The notes under the pieces were generated by a model. It had not been told where the DNA came from. It saw nothing but the letters and a program-made list of their open reading frames with translations, and searched no databases. This document shows positions 7,667-16,961 of a stretch of 64,000 bases of DNA, piece by piece. Numbering within the stretch: position 1 is the stretch's first letter; every line of letters starts with the position of its first letter. The position numbers were made by a program, and so were the translations under genes. Location: positions 62,001-126,000 of the forward strand of contig CAADGV010000023.1 in assembly GCA_900696645.1 (NCBI GenBank). Reading direction: 5' to 3'. Source of the DNA: an uncultured Chlorobiota bacterium. GTDB taxonomy: Bacteria > Bacteroidota > Ignavibacteria > UBA10030 > UBA6906.

Positions 7667-9049
7667 TTACACAGCATGTTTCTTTGCAAGCGCCTTTTTC
7701 AGCTTATCCGCGTGAATACTGTTCATTCTGAACCGGATAACAATCTGTTCGCCGTGGTACTGCTTGTCCACAATCTCGGCCATGTCGTGAATTTGGGAGA
7801 TGATATGATGGTCAGCTTGGCTGAATGTCATCGTCTGCTCGGCAATATCGTCGTCGAGTAGTTCCATGATTTTCGTCTGTAGCGAGCCAAGATTGATACT
7901 GCGTGAGGCGGAAATGAACACCGCATTCGGGTATTGCTTGCCGAGAAGCGCAACAATACTCCGGTCTTCCAGCCTGTCAATCTTATTGAACACGAAAATT
8001 GTCGGTTTGTTTGCAGCGTGAAGTTCTTCCAGCGTTTCGTTTACTACTTCGATTTGGTCCTCAAACAGCGGATGGCTGATATCAACAACATGAAGCAGAA
8101 TATCCGATTCAACCACCTCTTCCAGCGTACTCTTAAATGATGCGACAAGATTATGCGGCAACTTGCGGATGAAACCGACAGTATCTGAAAGGAGTATTTT
8201 ATGCGCGGGAGAGAGACTTACCGCCCGCACAGTTGAATCGAGCGTGGCGAACAGCTTGTCTTCCACCAACACATCTGCACTGGAAAACCAATTGAGCAGC
8301 GTCGATTTCCCGGCGTTCGTGTAACCGACCAGCGCAACGCGGGGAAATTTATCCCTGCCTTTACGTTGTTCCTTCCGTTCCTTGGCTATGTGTTTGATTT
8401 TCTCCCGCAGGTGGCTGATGCGTGTGCGGATGGCGCGGCGGTCGGTTTCAATTTGCGTTTCGCCCGGACCTTTCGTGCCGATGCCGCCGAACTGCTTCGA
8501 CAAGTGAGTCCACTGCCGGGTCAGGCGGGGAAGCATGTACTGAAGTTGCGCCAATTCGACTTGTGTCTTTGCTTCTCTTGTTCTTGCTCGCGAAGCGAAT
8601 ATGTCAAGAATGATGCCGCTACGATCGACGATCTTGCATTTGATGATACGTTCGAGATTGCGGACCTGAACGGCCGAAAGATCATCATCAAACACAACCA
8701 GATTGATTCTTTCGTTCTCGACAAACTCGGCAAGTTCACGGGCCTTTCCGCTGCCGATGAAATATGCAGGGTCAATGCTTTGCCGTTCCTGAATAAGCGT
8801 CGCAACAACTTCGGCTCCTGCCGATTCAGCAAGCAGTTGCAGTTCTTCAAGATAATCCTCGACACGATTTCGCAATGCATTTGCCCGCTGGCTGCGGTCG
8901 GTTGCGAGCCCGTAATTGGCGCCGAGTTCGCTTTCCCTCAGTGTGCCGGAAAGCGCCCGTGTTGCAACGCCGATGAGAACTGCCCGTTCCTTCTCCGTTG
9001 TTGCAATCAGGTTGATGTCAGATTTTCGTTCGAAGCTCTTTGCACGCAT
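7667..9049 (-). CDS. hflX: Ribosome-associated GTPase HflX
   Basis: A 460-residue GTPase that binds the 50S subunit and splits stalled ribosomes. The N-terminal HflX domain contains the IGSGKARELAEF segment. A coiled linker with the KGPGETQIETDRR signature precedes the G domain: G1 GYTNAGKST, G3 DTVGFIRKLP, and G4 NKIDRL. Length and order match the family. Its start lies 3 bp after the stop codon of the BatA-like gene, so the two are probably co-transcribed and coupled. Confidence 0.95.
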   Translation of the reverse strand: MRAKSFERKSDINLIATTEKERAVLIGVATRALSGTLRESELGANYGLATDRSQRANALRNRVEDYLEELQLLAESAGAEVVATLIQERQSIDPAYFIGSGKARELAEFVENERINLVVFDDDLSAVQVRNLERIIKCKIVDRSGIILDIFASRARTREAKTQVELAQLQYMLPRLTRQWTHLSKQFGGIGTKGPGETQIETDRRAIRTRISHLREKIKHIAKERKEQRKGRDKFPRVALVGYTNAGKSTLLNWFSSADVLVEDKLFATLDSTVRAVSLSPAHKILLSDTVGFIRKLPHNLVASFKSTLEEVVESDILLHVVDISHPLFEDQIEVVNETLEELHAANKPTIFVFNKIDRLEDRSIVALLGKQYPNAVFISASRSINLGSLQTKIMELLDDDIAEQTMTFSQADHHIISQIHDMAEIVDKQYHGEQIVIRFRMNSIHADKLKKALAKKHAV

Positions 9050-9052
9050 GAG

Positions 9053-11230
9053 TTATGTCTTCTGTTCTTTCGACTCACGGCCGATTGCCATTTCGATCAG
9101 CGCAAACAGCAATGCCAACCCAACGAAATACTTCCACAATTCGACACCGAAACGGGATTCCAACACAACAGTGTCGATTTTGTCGGATCGGGAAAGTCGG
9201 CGGATTTGTTCGGGCTTCAATCCGATGCTTGTGAAGAATGCGTTCACGATTTCATCGCTTGCGTGCGTCAGGTCAGTTTCCGAAGACGCAATGTTGACAG
9301 GGGCTGCATGAAGCAACTCGCCTTCTTTTTCGCCTGCAATCTTCCTCAACTCATAAATACCCGCTTCGGCTGAATTCGTGGATGAAAACGATGCTGTGCC
9401 TGTTTGCGTCATGAACTGTGGCACAACCCTCTCGTCGATTCCCGAAGGAGAACGCAACAGAAACGCATCCTTATCCGACCGATTGCTGAGCCTCAGATGA
9501 ATCTTGATTTCCTCGCCCGTTGTGAACGATGCCGCCGCTTCGGTTTGCGAGAGATACAGCCCCGAACGATAAAGCAAGGGAACAAAAATTCCTTTGAGCG
9601 GAAAATCCGACCAGGTCAATCCGGCCTCAACGGAAAAAAGAAGAATCCTGCCGGCTCCGTGTTGATACTCAATCAGGAAACCGGTGCCGTCGGAAAGGGA
9701 GATGATCGTGTGTCCCTTTGCGCCGGCTTGCGGCACGAGGGTACGCAGAACTTTAGGCGATTCGACAGCGTGTTGCGCCGTTTTTCCCGGCTGCTGCTCG
9801 AATAACCCTGCAAACAAGGGATGCTCGAATTCGATTTTCTGAAATGAAAGAAAACTTGAAATGGATTGATCTGCCGATCCGACAAGTTTCGGCGGCAGCA
9901 TTTTCGGCGCGCCGAGTTTCGGGAAGAGAACATCGTTATAGTTGTTGATGTCCATTTCCTTCCCGGCGAACAGCAGCAATCCGCCGCCGCCGTTGACAAA
10001 CTGCGCGATGCGATCCGCCTCTCCGGTTGAGAAATCCCGTACGCCGCTCAGAATAAGTACATCGCTCTTGTTCAGATCATGTGAAGAAAGCTGGGGCTCC
10101 GTGATTTGTTCCACGGCAAACAGTCCCGCAACATTCGTATCCCGGTCGAGCGTCAACGCAAGGGAGGGAAGCCGCGTATCGGCGGCGGCGGCACCAACAC
10201 AAAGCACACGAATGATGTCGGGAACATTCACGACGAAGTGCCGAATGTTATCGGCCTCGAATGCATCATCTTCAAGCTGCAAATAACCCTTGATGATGCC
10301 CCTGCGTTTCGGCACGATAGAAACCACGGGCGACACCGTTCCGCCTTGTTGGATATCCATCGAATGTTGGAACACGCGGGAGCCATCGAGGTACACACTC
10401 AGCGCCGCATTCCGTAACGCTGATGATCCGGAGTTTTGTACCTGAGCTTTGATTGTGAGCGGCTTGTGTTGCGTAACGATCTTCGATGCAATTTCCGCAG
10501 AAGTGATTCCCGCGTTGTCGATGCGAGCGGTTGAGCCGCTGCGGACATCAGCGAGGAAGAGCTTCACATTATCATCAAATAAATCCGAAGTGTCAGCCCG
10601 GCCGGCTTGAGCAAACTGTGTCGCCTGCGCATCGGTAACCAAGTACACTTCACGATTGAAATTCTTCGATTCGCTGATCAGCTTTGCTGCAATGCCCATC
10701 GCATCCCGGAACGGAAGCGTTTCCTGTGAGGGCATCAGGTGTTCCAGCATTGTTCGCAGTGGAGCGGGTGAATGGGCGGCGTTGAACGTTGGCGCATGAC
10801 GAATACTCGACAACGTGACAAGGTGAATTTCATCTCCATCTTTTACGACATCAAGAATCCGGTTGGTAGTTTCTTTCGCTTGAGCGAGAAATGTGCCGCG
10901 TTCGTTTCTGACGTTCATGCTCGGAGAATCATCCAGAAGAATCACAAGCGTAGTTTTTGCGGTCGTGGCGCCGCCAAATCCTGCAAGCGATCCTCGCATT
11001 GCGGGTCGTGAGAATGCCATCACAACCGCAATAATGAGCAGAGTCCTCAGCGCGAGAAGCAACCACTGGCGGATTTTCACCCGCCGCATTTTGGTTTTCT
11101 GCAACTCCTTGAGAAACTGCAGTGTGCTGAACTCAACAGTCTTGAGTTTCCGCAGATTCAGCAAATGAATGATGATGGGGATGGCAGCAGCGATCAGCCC
11201 GAAAAGCAAAAGCGGATTTAAGAACGTCAT
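9053..11230 (-). CDS. BatA-type membrane protein with von Willebrand A domain
   Basis: A 725-residue protein beginning with the BatA N-terminal membrane domain (LNPLLLFGLIAAAIPIIIH, then LRKLKTVEFSTLQFL and RVKIRQWLLLALRTLLI, giving two helices). A vWA domain follows with a MIDAS-like DDSPSM near residue 97. The middle is beta-rich and includes a GATase-like segment, and a hydrophobic helix (YFVGLALLFALIEMAIG) lies at the extreme C-terminus. Related proteins occur in aerotolerance (Bat) clusters, but no MoxR or other bat genes are adjacent here; instead it leads into hflX and suhB. Function unknown. Confidence 0.85.
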   Translation of the reverse strand: MTFLNPLLLFGLIAAAIPIIIHLLNLRKLKTVEFSTLQFLKELQKTKMRRVKIRQWLLLALRTLLIIAVVMAFSRPAMRGSLAGFGGATTAKTTLVILLDDSPSMNVRNERGTFLAQAKETTNRILDVVKDGDEIHLVTLSSIRHAPTFNAAHSPAPLRTMLEHLMPSQETLPFRDAMGIAAKLISESKNFNREVYLVTDAQATQFAQAGRADTSDLFDDNVKLFLADVRSGSTARIDNAGITSAEIASKIVTQHKPLTIKAQVQNSGSSALRNAALSVYLDGSRVFQHSMDIQQGGTVSPVVSIVPKRRGIIKGYLQLEDDAFEADNIRHFVVNVPDIIRVLCVGAAAADTRLPSLALTLDRDTNVAGLFAVEQITEPQLSSHDLNKSDVLILSGVRDFSTGEADRIAQFVNGGGGLLLFAGKEMDINNYNDVLFPKLGAPKMLPPKLVGSADQSISSFLSFQKIEFEHPLFAGLFEQQPGKTAQHAVESPKVLRTLVPQAGAKGHTIISLSDGTGFLIEYQHGAGRILLFSVEAGLTWSDFPLKGIFVPLLYRSGLYLSQTEAAASFTTGEEIKIHLRLSNRSDKDAFLLRSPSGIDERVVPQFMTQTGTASFSSTNSAEAGIYELRKIAGEKEGELLHAAPVNIASSETDLTHASDEIVNAFFTSIGLKPEQIRRLSRSDKIDTVVLESRFGVELWKYFVGLALLFALIEMAIGRESKEQKT

Positions 11231-11362
11231 GTAATTCCGGCAAACCCTCGAATCGAACCTCTATAGCGGATTTTTCTTCCGCTGTTCAAAAAAATTACAT
11301 CAAAACGCGGGTGAGATGCAAATAGCCCTTTCCGGCTACAATTCCGAAGGTCTCTTTGAGTT

Positions 11363-11396
11363 TTGACGAAATCTCCGTATCCTTTTTACATAAAAT
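11363..11396 (+). promoter_or_regulatory. Possible rimO promoter
   Basis: TTGACG (11363-11368) is followed by the AT-rich TACATAAAAT (11387-11396), which offers -10 candidates at spacings of 18 to 22 bp. It lies just upstream of the SD/GTG start chosen for rimO. Weak pattern evidence only. Confidence 0.3.
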
Positions 11397-11412
11397 TCTC
11401 AAAAGGAGAGCG

Positions 11413-12786
11413 GTGCTGGGCAATACGAAGCAAAAAGTGCATGTCATCACGATGGGCTGTGCAAAGAACATCGTGGATTCGGAAAAACTGATGGCGCAAC
11501 TTCAGTTGAATGATATTGAAGTGACGGCAGAAATTGAAGATGCCGACATTGCTGTTATCAACACCTGTGGTTTCATTCATGCCGCAAAGGAAGAATCCAT
11601 CGACATGATTATTGCGAACGTTCAGCGCAAGGCAAAAGGTAAGTTGAAAAAAGTCTACGCGATGGGCTGCCTCACCGAGCGCTATATGGTGGATATGCAG
11701 AAAGAGATTCCCGAGGTTGACAAGTTCTTCGGTTCATCCAACAATCTGAATGGCATTCTGACAGAACTGGGGGCTGAGTACAAGTTCGAATTGTTAGGCG
11801 AACGGATGCTCACAACCCCATTGCATTTCGCCTATCTCAAGATCTCGGAAGGTTGCGACAATCCCTGTTCGTTCTGCGCGATACCAATCATGCGCGGAAA
11901 GCATGTGGGACGTACCGTTGAGGAGATTGTTGCAGAGGGTAAACTTCTTGCGCGCAAAGGCGTAAAAGAACTCGTCATCATCGGACAGGATACAACATAC
12001 TTCGGGATTGACAATTACGGTTCCCGTCGACTTTCCGCATTGCTGACTTCGCTGGCGGATATCGAGGGAGTTGAGTGGGTCAGGTTGATGTATGCCTACC
12101 CGGCGAAATTTCCGAGAGAAGTTTTTGAAGTAATTGCCCAACATCCGAATATCTGCAAATATATCGACATGCCCATTCAGCACGTATCGGACGATGTGTT
12201 GAAATCCATGCGCCGGGGGATATCACAACGTGCATTGCGAGAGTTGATTGATGAAATTCGCAACGGGGTTCCGGGGATTGCCCTCCGTACTACACTGATT
12301 GTCGGCTACCCGAACGAGGGCACCAAAGAGTTCGATGAATTGTTGAATTTTGTGGGAGAGGTGAAGTTCGACAGGCTCGGAGTGTTTACGTATTCCGCAG
12401 AGGAAGGCACGGCAGCATACGGACTTGGCGACCCCGTTTCATCGGATGAAAAAGAACGACGGAAGTCTCTGCTGATGGAACTGCAGCGGAATATCTCGGA
12501 AGAAAAAAACAACAAGCTGGTCGGCAGCACGCAGAAGGTTCTGATTGACAGGAAGGAAGGAAGCCTGTTTGTCGGGCGGACGGAATACGATGCCCCCGAG
12601 ATTGACAACGAAGTGTATGTAAGAAACGGCGGGCATCTTTCAATCGGCAACTTCTGCGACGTTGCAATTGAAAGTGCTTCTGAGTATGATTTGTATGCAT
12701 GTTTTGCGAACGGCGAACATGAGGAGAGATTTGCCTTGGTCGCGCAAGAACACATCACACCATCCGGAGAAAACAAACTTCAATGA
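11413..12786 (+). CDS. rimO: Ribosomal protein S12 methylthiotransferase
   Basis: Radical SAM enzyme that methylthiolates an Asp of ribosomal protein S12. The UPF0004 N-terminal domain has Cys residues in HVITMGCAKNIVDSE, INTCGF and MGCLTERY. The radical SAM cluster is CDNPCSFC (CX3CX2C), and a C-terminal TRAM domain follows (about residues 380-440). The DSEKLM variant and GTTAYGLGD-like region (EGTAAYGLGD) favour RimO over MiaB. I chose the GTG at 11413, with AAGGAG 4 bp upstream (457 aa), over an in-frame TTG at 11356 that lacks an RBS and overlaps the likely promoter. Confidence 0.92.
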   Translation: MLGNTKQKVHVITMGCAKNIVDSEKLMAQLQLNDIEVTAEIEDADIAVINTCGFIHAAKEESIDMIIANVQRKAKGKLKKVYAMGCLTERYMVDMQKEIPEVDKFFGSSNNLNGILTELGAEYKFELLGERMLTTPLHFAYLKISEGCDNPCSFCAIPIMRGKHVGRTVEEIVAEGKLLARKGVKELVIIGQDTTYFGIDNYGSRRLSALLTSLADIEGVEWVRLMYAYPAKFPREVFEVIAQHPNICKYIDMPIQHVSDDVLKSMRRGISQRALRELIDEIRNGVPGIALRTTLIVGYPNEGTKEFDELLNFVGEVKFDRLGVFTYSAEEGTAAYGLGDPVSSDEKERRKSLLMELQRNISEEKNNKLVGSTQKVLIDRKEGSLFVGRTEYDAPEIDNEVYVRNGGHLSIGNFCDVAIESASEYDLYACFANGEHEERFALVAQEHITPSGENKLQ

Positions 12787-12812
12787 CAACGTGTGATTGA
12801 CAAGGAGGCTTT

Positions 12813-14099
12813 ATGAAATTACCGGCTCTTGTTTTAGCTGTGATGCTCGTGCTTGCCCATGCACAGGCGCAGGTAGAAATCTCAAGGAAAGCGGCAGGCG
12901 AGATCATCCCCCCCTTCGATGTTGATGCCATCAGTTTTGCGTCAACAACATCCGATATGACCCGTCTCGATGTGTATGCCGCCATTGCATACGAACAATT
13001 GAGTTTTGTAAAACAAAGCGATCAGTTCACGGCATCGTACGAGATGACCATGGCGCTGTACGATTCCGCGAATGCGCTGGTTGTCGAAAGACTCTGGACC
13101 GAAAATGTCACGACGGCGAGTTTTGAACAATCCGTTTCGCCTTCTTCTTTCAGTATCGTCCGCCGCTCGTTTGATCTTCCGCCGGGACTGTACAGAATCT
13201 CCGTTCTGTATCGTGACCTGGAAAGCAAGGTTACGCGGCGGGTGGCAAAACAACTGACGGTCTCCGACTTCACTCAACCGGGCTTGCATTTGAGCGACAT
13301 CATGCTCATTAGCAGACTCACACTGAGCGGGGACAAGAGGAGTATCACGCCCAGCATTTCCCCGAACGTCGGTAACATCGGCGGCTCAATGTACCTTTTC
13401 TTTGAAGCGTACAATGATTCGACACTCGATTCGGCACAATTCGTTATCACCATTCTTTCCGAGAAGAACGCAGAAATGCTGAAGGCAGACTCTCTCGTTC
13501 CACTGACCCCCGGACGAAATCAGGTGTTCCTCCGCGTCGATCAATCGTCACTTCCAATCGGCGACTACCGACTGTACGTTCAGGCATTCCCGACTTCGTC
13601 GCGTGACAGTTCGTTTGCCTCCACCAGCAGATCAATCACTGTGCGTTGGGGAGGGTTGCCGAAGACTATCCAAGACATTGACATGGCAGTTGACCAACTC
13701 GTGTATATTGCAAAGGATAAGGAGCTTTCCTATATCAGAGAGGCAACTACTCCCGAAGAAAAACAAAAGCGTTTCATCGAGTTTTGGAAGAAGCGTGACC
13801 CTAATCCGAACACAACGCGTAACGAAAAAATGGAGGAACATTACGCACGCATCGAGTATGCAAACAAGTACTTCAAACACTACACCGAAGGCTGGCGAAC
13901 CGATATGGGGATGGTGTATGTTATTTTCGGGACGCCCAGCAATGTTGACCGCCATCCTTTTGATGCCGGGTCGAAACCGTACGAAGTTTGGTCGTACTAC
14001 GAATTGAACCATTCGTTTGTGTTTGTTGATCAGACGGGCTTCGGCGACTACCGTTTGACAACACCAATCTGGGAAGTACAACGGCGGCTGAGAAACTAA
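12813..14099 (+). CDS. GWxTD-domain secreted protein
   Basis: The 428-residue product has an N-terminal signal peptide (KLPALVLAVMLVLAHAQAQ) and an immunoglobulin-like beta-rich middle. A C-terminal GWxTD domain is defined by EGWRTDMGMVYVIFGTP (about residues 355-371). GWxTD proteins are widespread in Bacteroidota, Ignavibacteriota and Gemmatimonadota but their role is not established. AAGGAG lies before the ATG. An Omp85-family gene follows 55 bp downstream, suggesting a shared envelope function, which is inference. Confidence 0.88.
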   Translation: MKLPALVLAVMLVLAHAQAQVEISRKAAGEIIPPFDVDAISFASTTSDMTRLDVYAAIAYEQLSFVKQSDQFTASYEMTMALYDSANALVVERLWTENVTTASFEQSVSPSSFSIVRRSFDLPPGLYRISVLYRDLESKVTRRVAKQLTVSDFTQPGLHLSDIMLISRLTLSGDKRSITPSISPNVGNIGGSMYLFFEAYNDSTLDSAQFVITILSEKNAEMLKADSLVPLTPGRNQVFLRVDQSSLPIGDYRLYVQAFPTSSRDSSFASTSRSITVRWGGLPKTIQDIDMAVDQLVYIAKDKELSYIREATTPEEKQKRFIEFWKKRDPNPNTTRNEKMEEHYARIEYANKYFKHYTEGWRTDMGMVYVIFGTPSNVDRHPFDAGSKPYEVWSYYELNHSFVFVDQTGFGDYRLTTPIWEVQRRLRN

Positions 14100-14130
14100 C
14101 CGCCGCGACGGCCTTCTTGTTGACCTTCAG

Positions 14131-14154
14131 AAGGAGAATGTCTATACTTTCTCC
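14131..14154 (+). promoter_or_regulatory. Possible SD-masking hairpin before the Omp85 gene
   Basis: AAGGAG (14131-14136) is the only good Shine-Dalgarno near the ATG at 14155, but it lies 18 nt away. GGAGAA (14133-14138) can pair with TTCTCC (14149-14154) directly before the ATG, which would mask the SD or change its effective spacing. Confidence 0.3.
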
Positions 14155-15930
14155 ATGAACGGCCGCTTTCCGAGAAATCTTCCGGGGATAGTGACTCTCC
14201 TCTTCAGCACGCTCACTCTCTCTTTCGCAGACTCTTCAATCCGCTCGATTGCAACAGAAGGGAACACAGCATTCACGACCCGCGAAATAAAGGCGTGGAT
14301 GTCGTCGAAAGAAAACCTCCGGTACGCTGCCGCCATTCTCGCAAACGATATCAAGACCATTGTCGAACACTATCGCCGCCGCGGCTATCTTGCTGCATCG
14401 GTGCGGCCTCTTGTTGCTGCTGTTCCCGACGACACATCGCGTGTCGATCTGCTGCTTGAGATAACCGAAGGGAAGCGGACGATTACGGGCAGAATAGCGC
14501 CGCACGGCAATCAGCAGTTCTCTGCCGAAGAGATTCTTATGCTGTTTGATTTGAAGTCCGGCGATCCCCTTGATGAGACAACGCTCGAATCGGATATTGA
14601 CATTCTGTTGGGCCGCTATGAGCGCATCGGATTTCCGTTTGTGCAATGTCATGTTGAGAACATGCAACTGCATTCTGGAAGCGAAACAGACACGCTCGAT
14701 ATTGAATTGAAGATTGACGAGGGAAACAAGGTGACAATCGATGAGATTCGTGTTGAGGGAAATACTGAAACCAACCCGTCCGTTGTTGTGCGCGAGACAC
14801 GAATCGGCCCCGGTGAAGTTTTCAATCCCGCCAAAGTCAATGCCATCAAGGCGCGGCTGAACAGACTGAGCATCTTCTCCGATGTCAGCGATCCGGTACT
14901 GTACATCAGGGACAACACAAGCGGATTGCTCATCAGGGTGAAGGAGGGTAGCACGAATACATTCGACGGCGTTATCGGCTATATTCCCGGAAGCGGCGTT
15001 GATCAATCAGGCTACGTTACAGGACTAGTGTCCTTCTCGATGCGGAACCTCTTCGGTACAGGACGCAAGTTGAGTTTCAAGTGGGCGAGAGAGGACAGGT
15101 TTTCGCAGGAACTGGGTGTGCGCTATCTTGAGCCGTGGATATTCGACTTGCCCGCCAACATGGGCGGCGGTTTCCTTCAGCGTCAACAGGATACGTCGTA
15201 CGTTCGGCGGGTCGTCGATCTCAAAGCAGAACTCATGATTTCGGAAGAACTTTCCGTGGCGGGACTGTTCAATTCTGAGAGGGTGATTCCATCGGCTGGT
15301 GACTCGTTGTTTGCGAGGGTATTCGAAAGTACAATCACCTCCGTCGGCGCCGAGCTTTTGTATGATACGCGGGATGACGCCTTTGGTCCCGCTTCGGGAG
15401 CCCGCTATCGTACCGACTATCAATATGGAAGAAAGAGAATAAGCCGGATTCCGGCCGCCCTTCAAAACACAATCCCTGCACGAGTAACAGTGCAACGATT
15501 CACGCTCGATCTCGATTTCTTTCTCTCAACATTCACCCGTCAGGTTCTTGCGGTCGGAGTTCACGGGCGTGAATTGCGGAGCGCACGGCCGGAGGAGGGA
15601 GAGATGTTCAGATTGGGGGGAAGCCGCTCGCTCCGAGGATTCCGGGAGAACCAATTTCTCGGCTCGCGACTTGCGTGGTCGAATACGGAATATCGCTTTC
15701 TTCTTGCACGACGTTCGTTCTTCTACGGCTTCATTGATGCCGGCTATTACTTCCGTTCGGAGGATGCAGACCGCCTCATCCCGAAAAGTGAGGGCTTCCG
15801 GTATGGGTACGGCATCGGCATTCAATTGGAGACAGGGATCGGTGTACTTGCGGTGAGTTTTGCGATAGGCAGCGATAATCCATCTTTCAGCAACGGGAAA
15901 ATTCATTTCGGACTCGTGAATGACTTCTGA
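14155..15930 (+). CDS. Omp85/BamA-family outer membrane protein
   Basis: A 591-residue protein with a signal peptide (about residues 1-24), two or three POTRA-like domains (about 25-265) and a C-terminal surface-antigen beta-barrel. The barrel contains GGSRSLRGFRENQF, the RGF loop that marks Omp85 proteins, and ends in a beta-strand finishing with Phe (HFGLVNDF). At 591 residues it is shorter than BamA (about 800, five POTRAs), so it is more likely a TamA-like or other Omp85 paralogue. Its 3' end overlaps rnhB by 11 bp. Confidence 0.85.
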   Translation: MNGRFPRNLPGIVTLLFSTLTLSFADSSIRSIATEGNTAFTTREIKAWMSSKENLRYAAAILANDIKTIVEHYRRRGYLAASVRPLVAAVPDDTSRVDLLLEITEGKRTITGRIAPHGNQQFSAEEILMLFDLKSGDPLDETTLESDIDILLGRYERIGFPFVQCHVENMQLHSGSETDTLDIELKIDEGNKVTIDEIRVEGNTETNPSVVVRETRIGPGEVFNPAKVNAIKARLNRLSIFSDVSDPVLYIRDNTSGLLIRVKEGSTNTFDGVIGYIPGSGVDQSGYVTGLVSFSMRNLFGTGRKLSFKWAREDRFSQELGVRYLEPWIFDLPANMGGGFLQRQQDTSYVRRVVDLKAELMISEELSVAGLFNSERVIPSAGDSLFARVFESTITSVGAELLYDTRDDAFGPASGARYRTDYQYGRKRISRIPAALQNTIPARVTVQRFTLDLDFFLSTFTRQVLAVGVHGRELRSARPEEGEMFRLGGSRSLRGFRENQFLGSRLAWSNTEYRFLLARRSFFYGFIDAGYYFRSEDADRLIPKSEGFRYGYGIGIQLETGIGVLAVSFAIGSDNPSFSNGKIHFGLVNDF

Positions 15931-16567
15931 CAAACACCCGGCACCCGCCGTTGATATGCTCCGTTTCGAACGGGAGTTATGGGGAAGAGGCATTCATCAT
16001 CTTGCGGGCATTGATGAAGCCGGCCGCGGCCCGCTTGCAGGCCCCGTGGTTGCCGCTGCCGTCATGTTCGAGCGTGATAAACTGATTCCCGGTGTCAATG
16101 ACTCGAAGCAGCTTTCGCATGAAGAAAGGGAAGAATTGTACCTGCTTATCGTTGCAGGGGCGCTGACGTTCGGCGTTGGCATTGTTCATCATGATGTTAT
16201 TGATTCGGTCAACATTCTGCAGGCAACGTACAGGGCAATGCATGAGGCGACCCGACAATTGTCGATTGTGCCCGAGCATCTGCTTATTGATGGCAACCGC
16301 TTTGCTGAAAACGGGATTCCCTTCACGACAATTATTGATGGCGATGCATTGAGCTTTTCGATTGCTGCCGCGTCGATTGTAGCGAAGGTTACACGCGATA
16401 GATTGATGGTGGAATACGACATCCGGTATCCCGGCTACGGTTTTGCAAAACACAAAGGATACGCGACGCCGGAACATCGTGAAGCAATCAAGCAACTCGG
16501 ATTGTGCGAGATTCACCGACGCTCGTTCACCGTCCGGCCCCAACTGGAGTTCGAGTTCTCCGACTGA
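15920..16567 (+). CDS. rnhB: Ribonuclease HII
   Basis: Endonuclease that cuts RNA in RNA-DNA hybrids and starts removal of misincorporated ribonucleotides. The catalytic DEAGRGPLAGPVVAAAV motif is present, and ILIDGN-like (LLIDGNRF) and AAASIVAKVTRD complete the DEDD site. 215 residues, normal size. The ATG at 15920 overlaps the upstream gene by 11 bp; an in-frame ATG at 15956 would avoid the overlap. yraN follows 1 bp after the stop. Confidence 0.95.
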   Translation: MTSDKHPAPAVDMLRFERELWGRGIHHLAGIDEAGRGPLAGPVVAAAVMFERDKLIPGVNDSKQLSHEEREELYLLIVAGALTFGVGIVHHDVIDSVNILQATYRAMHEATRQLSIVPEHLLIDGNRFAENGIPFTTIIDGDALSFSIAAASIVAKVTRDRLMVEYDIRYPGYGFAKHKGYATPEHREAIKQLGLCEIHRRSFTVRPQLEFEFSD

Positions 16568-16568
16568 C

Positions 16569-16934
16569 ATGATGTTCAAACATTCCACAAAACAATCCGG
16601 CGATGAAGGGGAGGAGATTGCAAAACGCCTTCTCGTTCAAAAAGGGCTGACCATTGTCGAAACGAAGTACCGTTTCGGCAAGTCGGGCGAGATCGACATT
16701 ATCGCAAGGGACGGTGACGTACTTGTGTTTTGTGAAGTAAAGATGCGCAAGACGGAAGAATACGGGGATCCGGAATTTGCCATCACCCCGAAAAAGCAAG
16801 CACAAGTCCGGAAAATTGCCCACGCCTATTTGTATGAACGTAACATCGATAATCAGGAATGCCGCTTCGATGTTGTGGCGATAAAGAAAATCGGCGGTAA
16901 GCAGGAAATCAACTACATTCCAAACGCATTCTGA
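16569..16934 (+). CDS. YraN/UPF0102 family endonuclease-like protein
   Basis: A 121-residue protein with the UPF0102 core: GEEIAKRLL, then FGKSGEIDIIARDGDVLVFCEVK, that is the GEIDL-type and EVK acidic/Lys residues of the Holliday-junction-resolvase fold. Biochemical function is uncertain in the family. I chose the ATG pair at 16569/16572 directly after rnhB; a longer frame beginning at 16443 would lie inside rnhB. The rnhB-yraN pairing is common in bacteria and supports the call. Confidence 0.9.
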   Translation: MMFKHSTKQSGDEGEEIAKRLLVQKGLTIVETKYRFGKSGEIDIIARDGDVLVFCEVKMRKTEEYGDPEFAITPKKQAQVRKIAHAYLYERNIDNQECRFDVVAIKKIGGKQEINYIPNAF

Positions 16935-16961
16935 TCTACACTACCTCAAGGGAGATTCCGC

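Noticed and set aside
8366-9373. A 335-codon open frame on the plus strand
   Set aside because: It is antisense to hflX and the 3' end of the BatA-like gene; no recognisable domain and Cys/Arg-rich composition.
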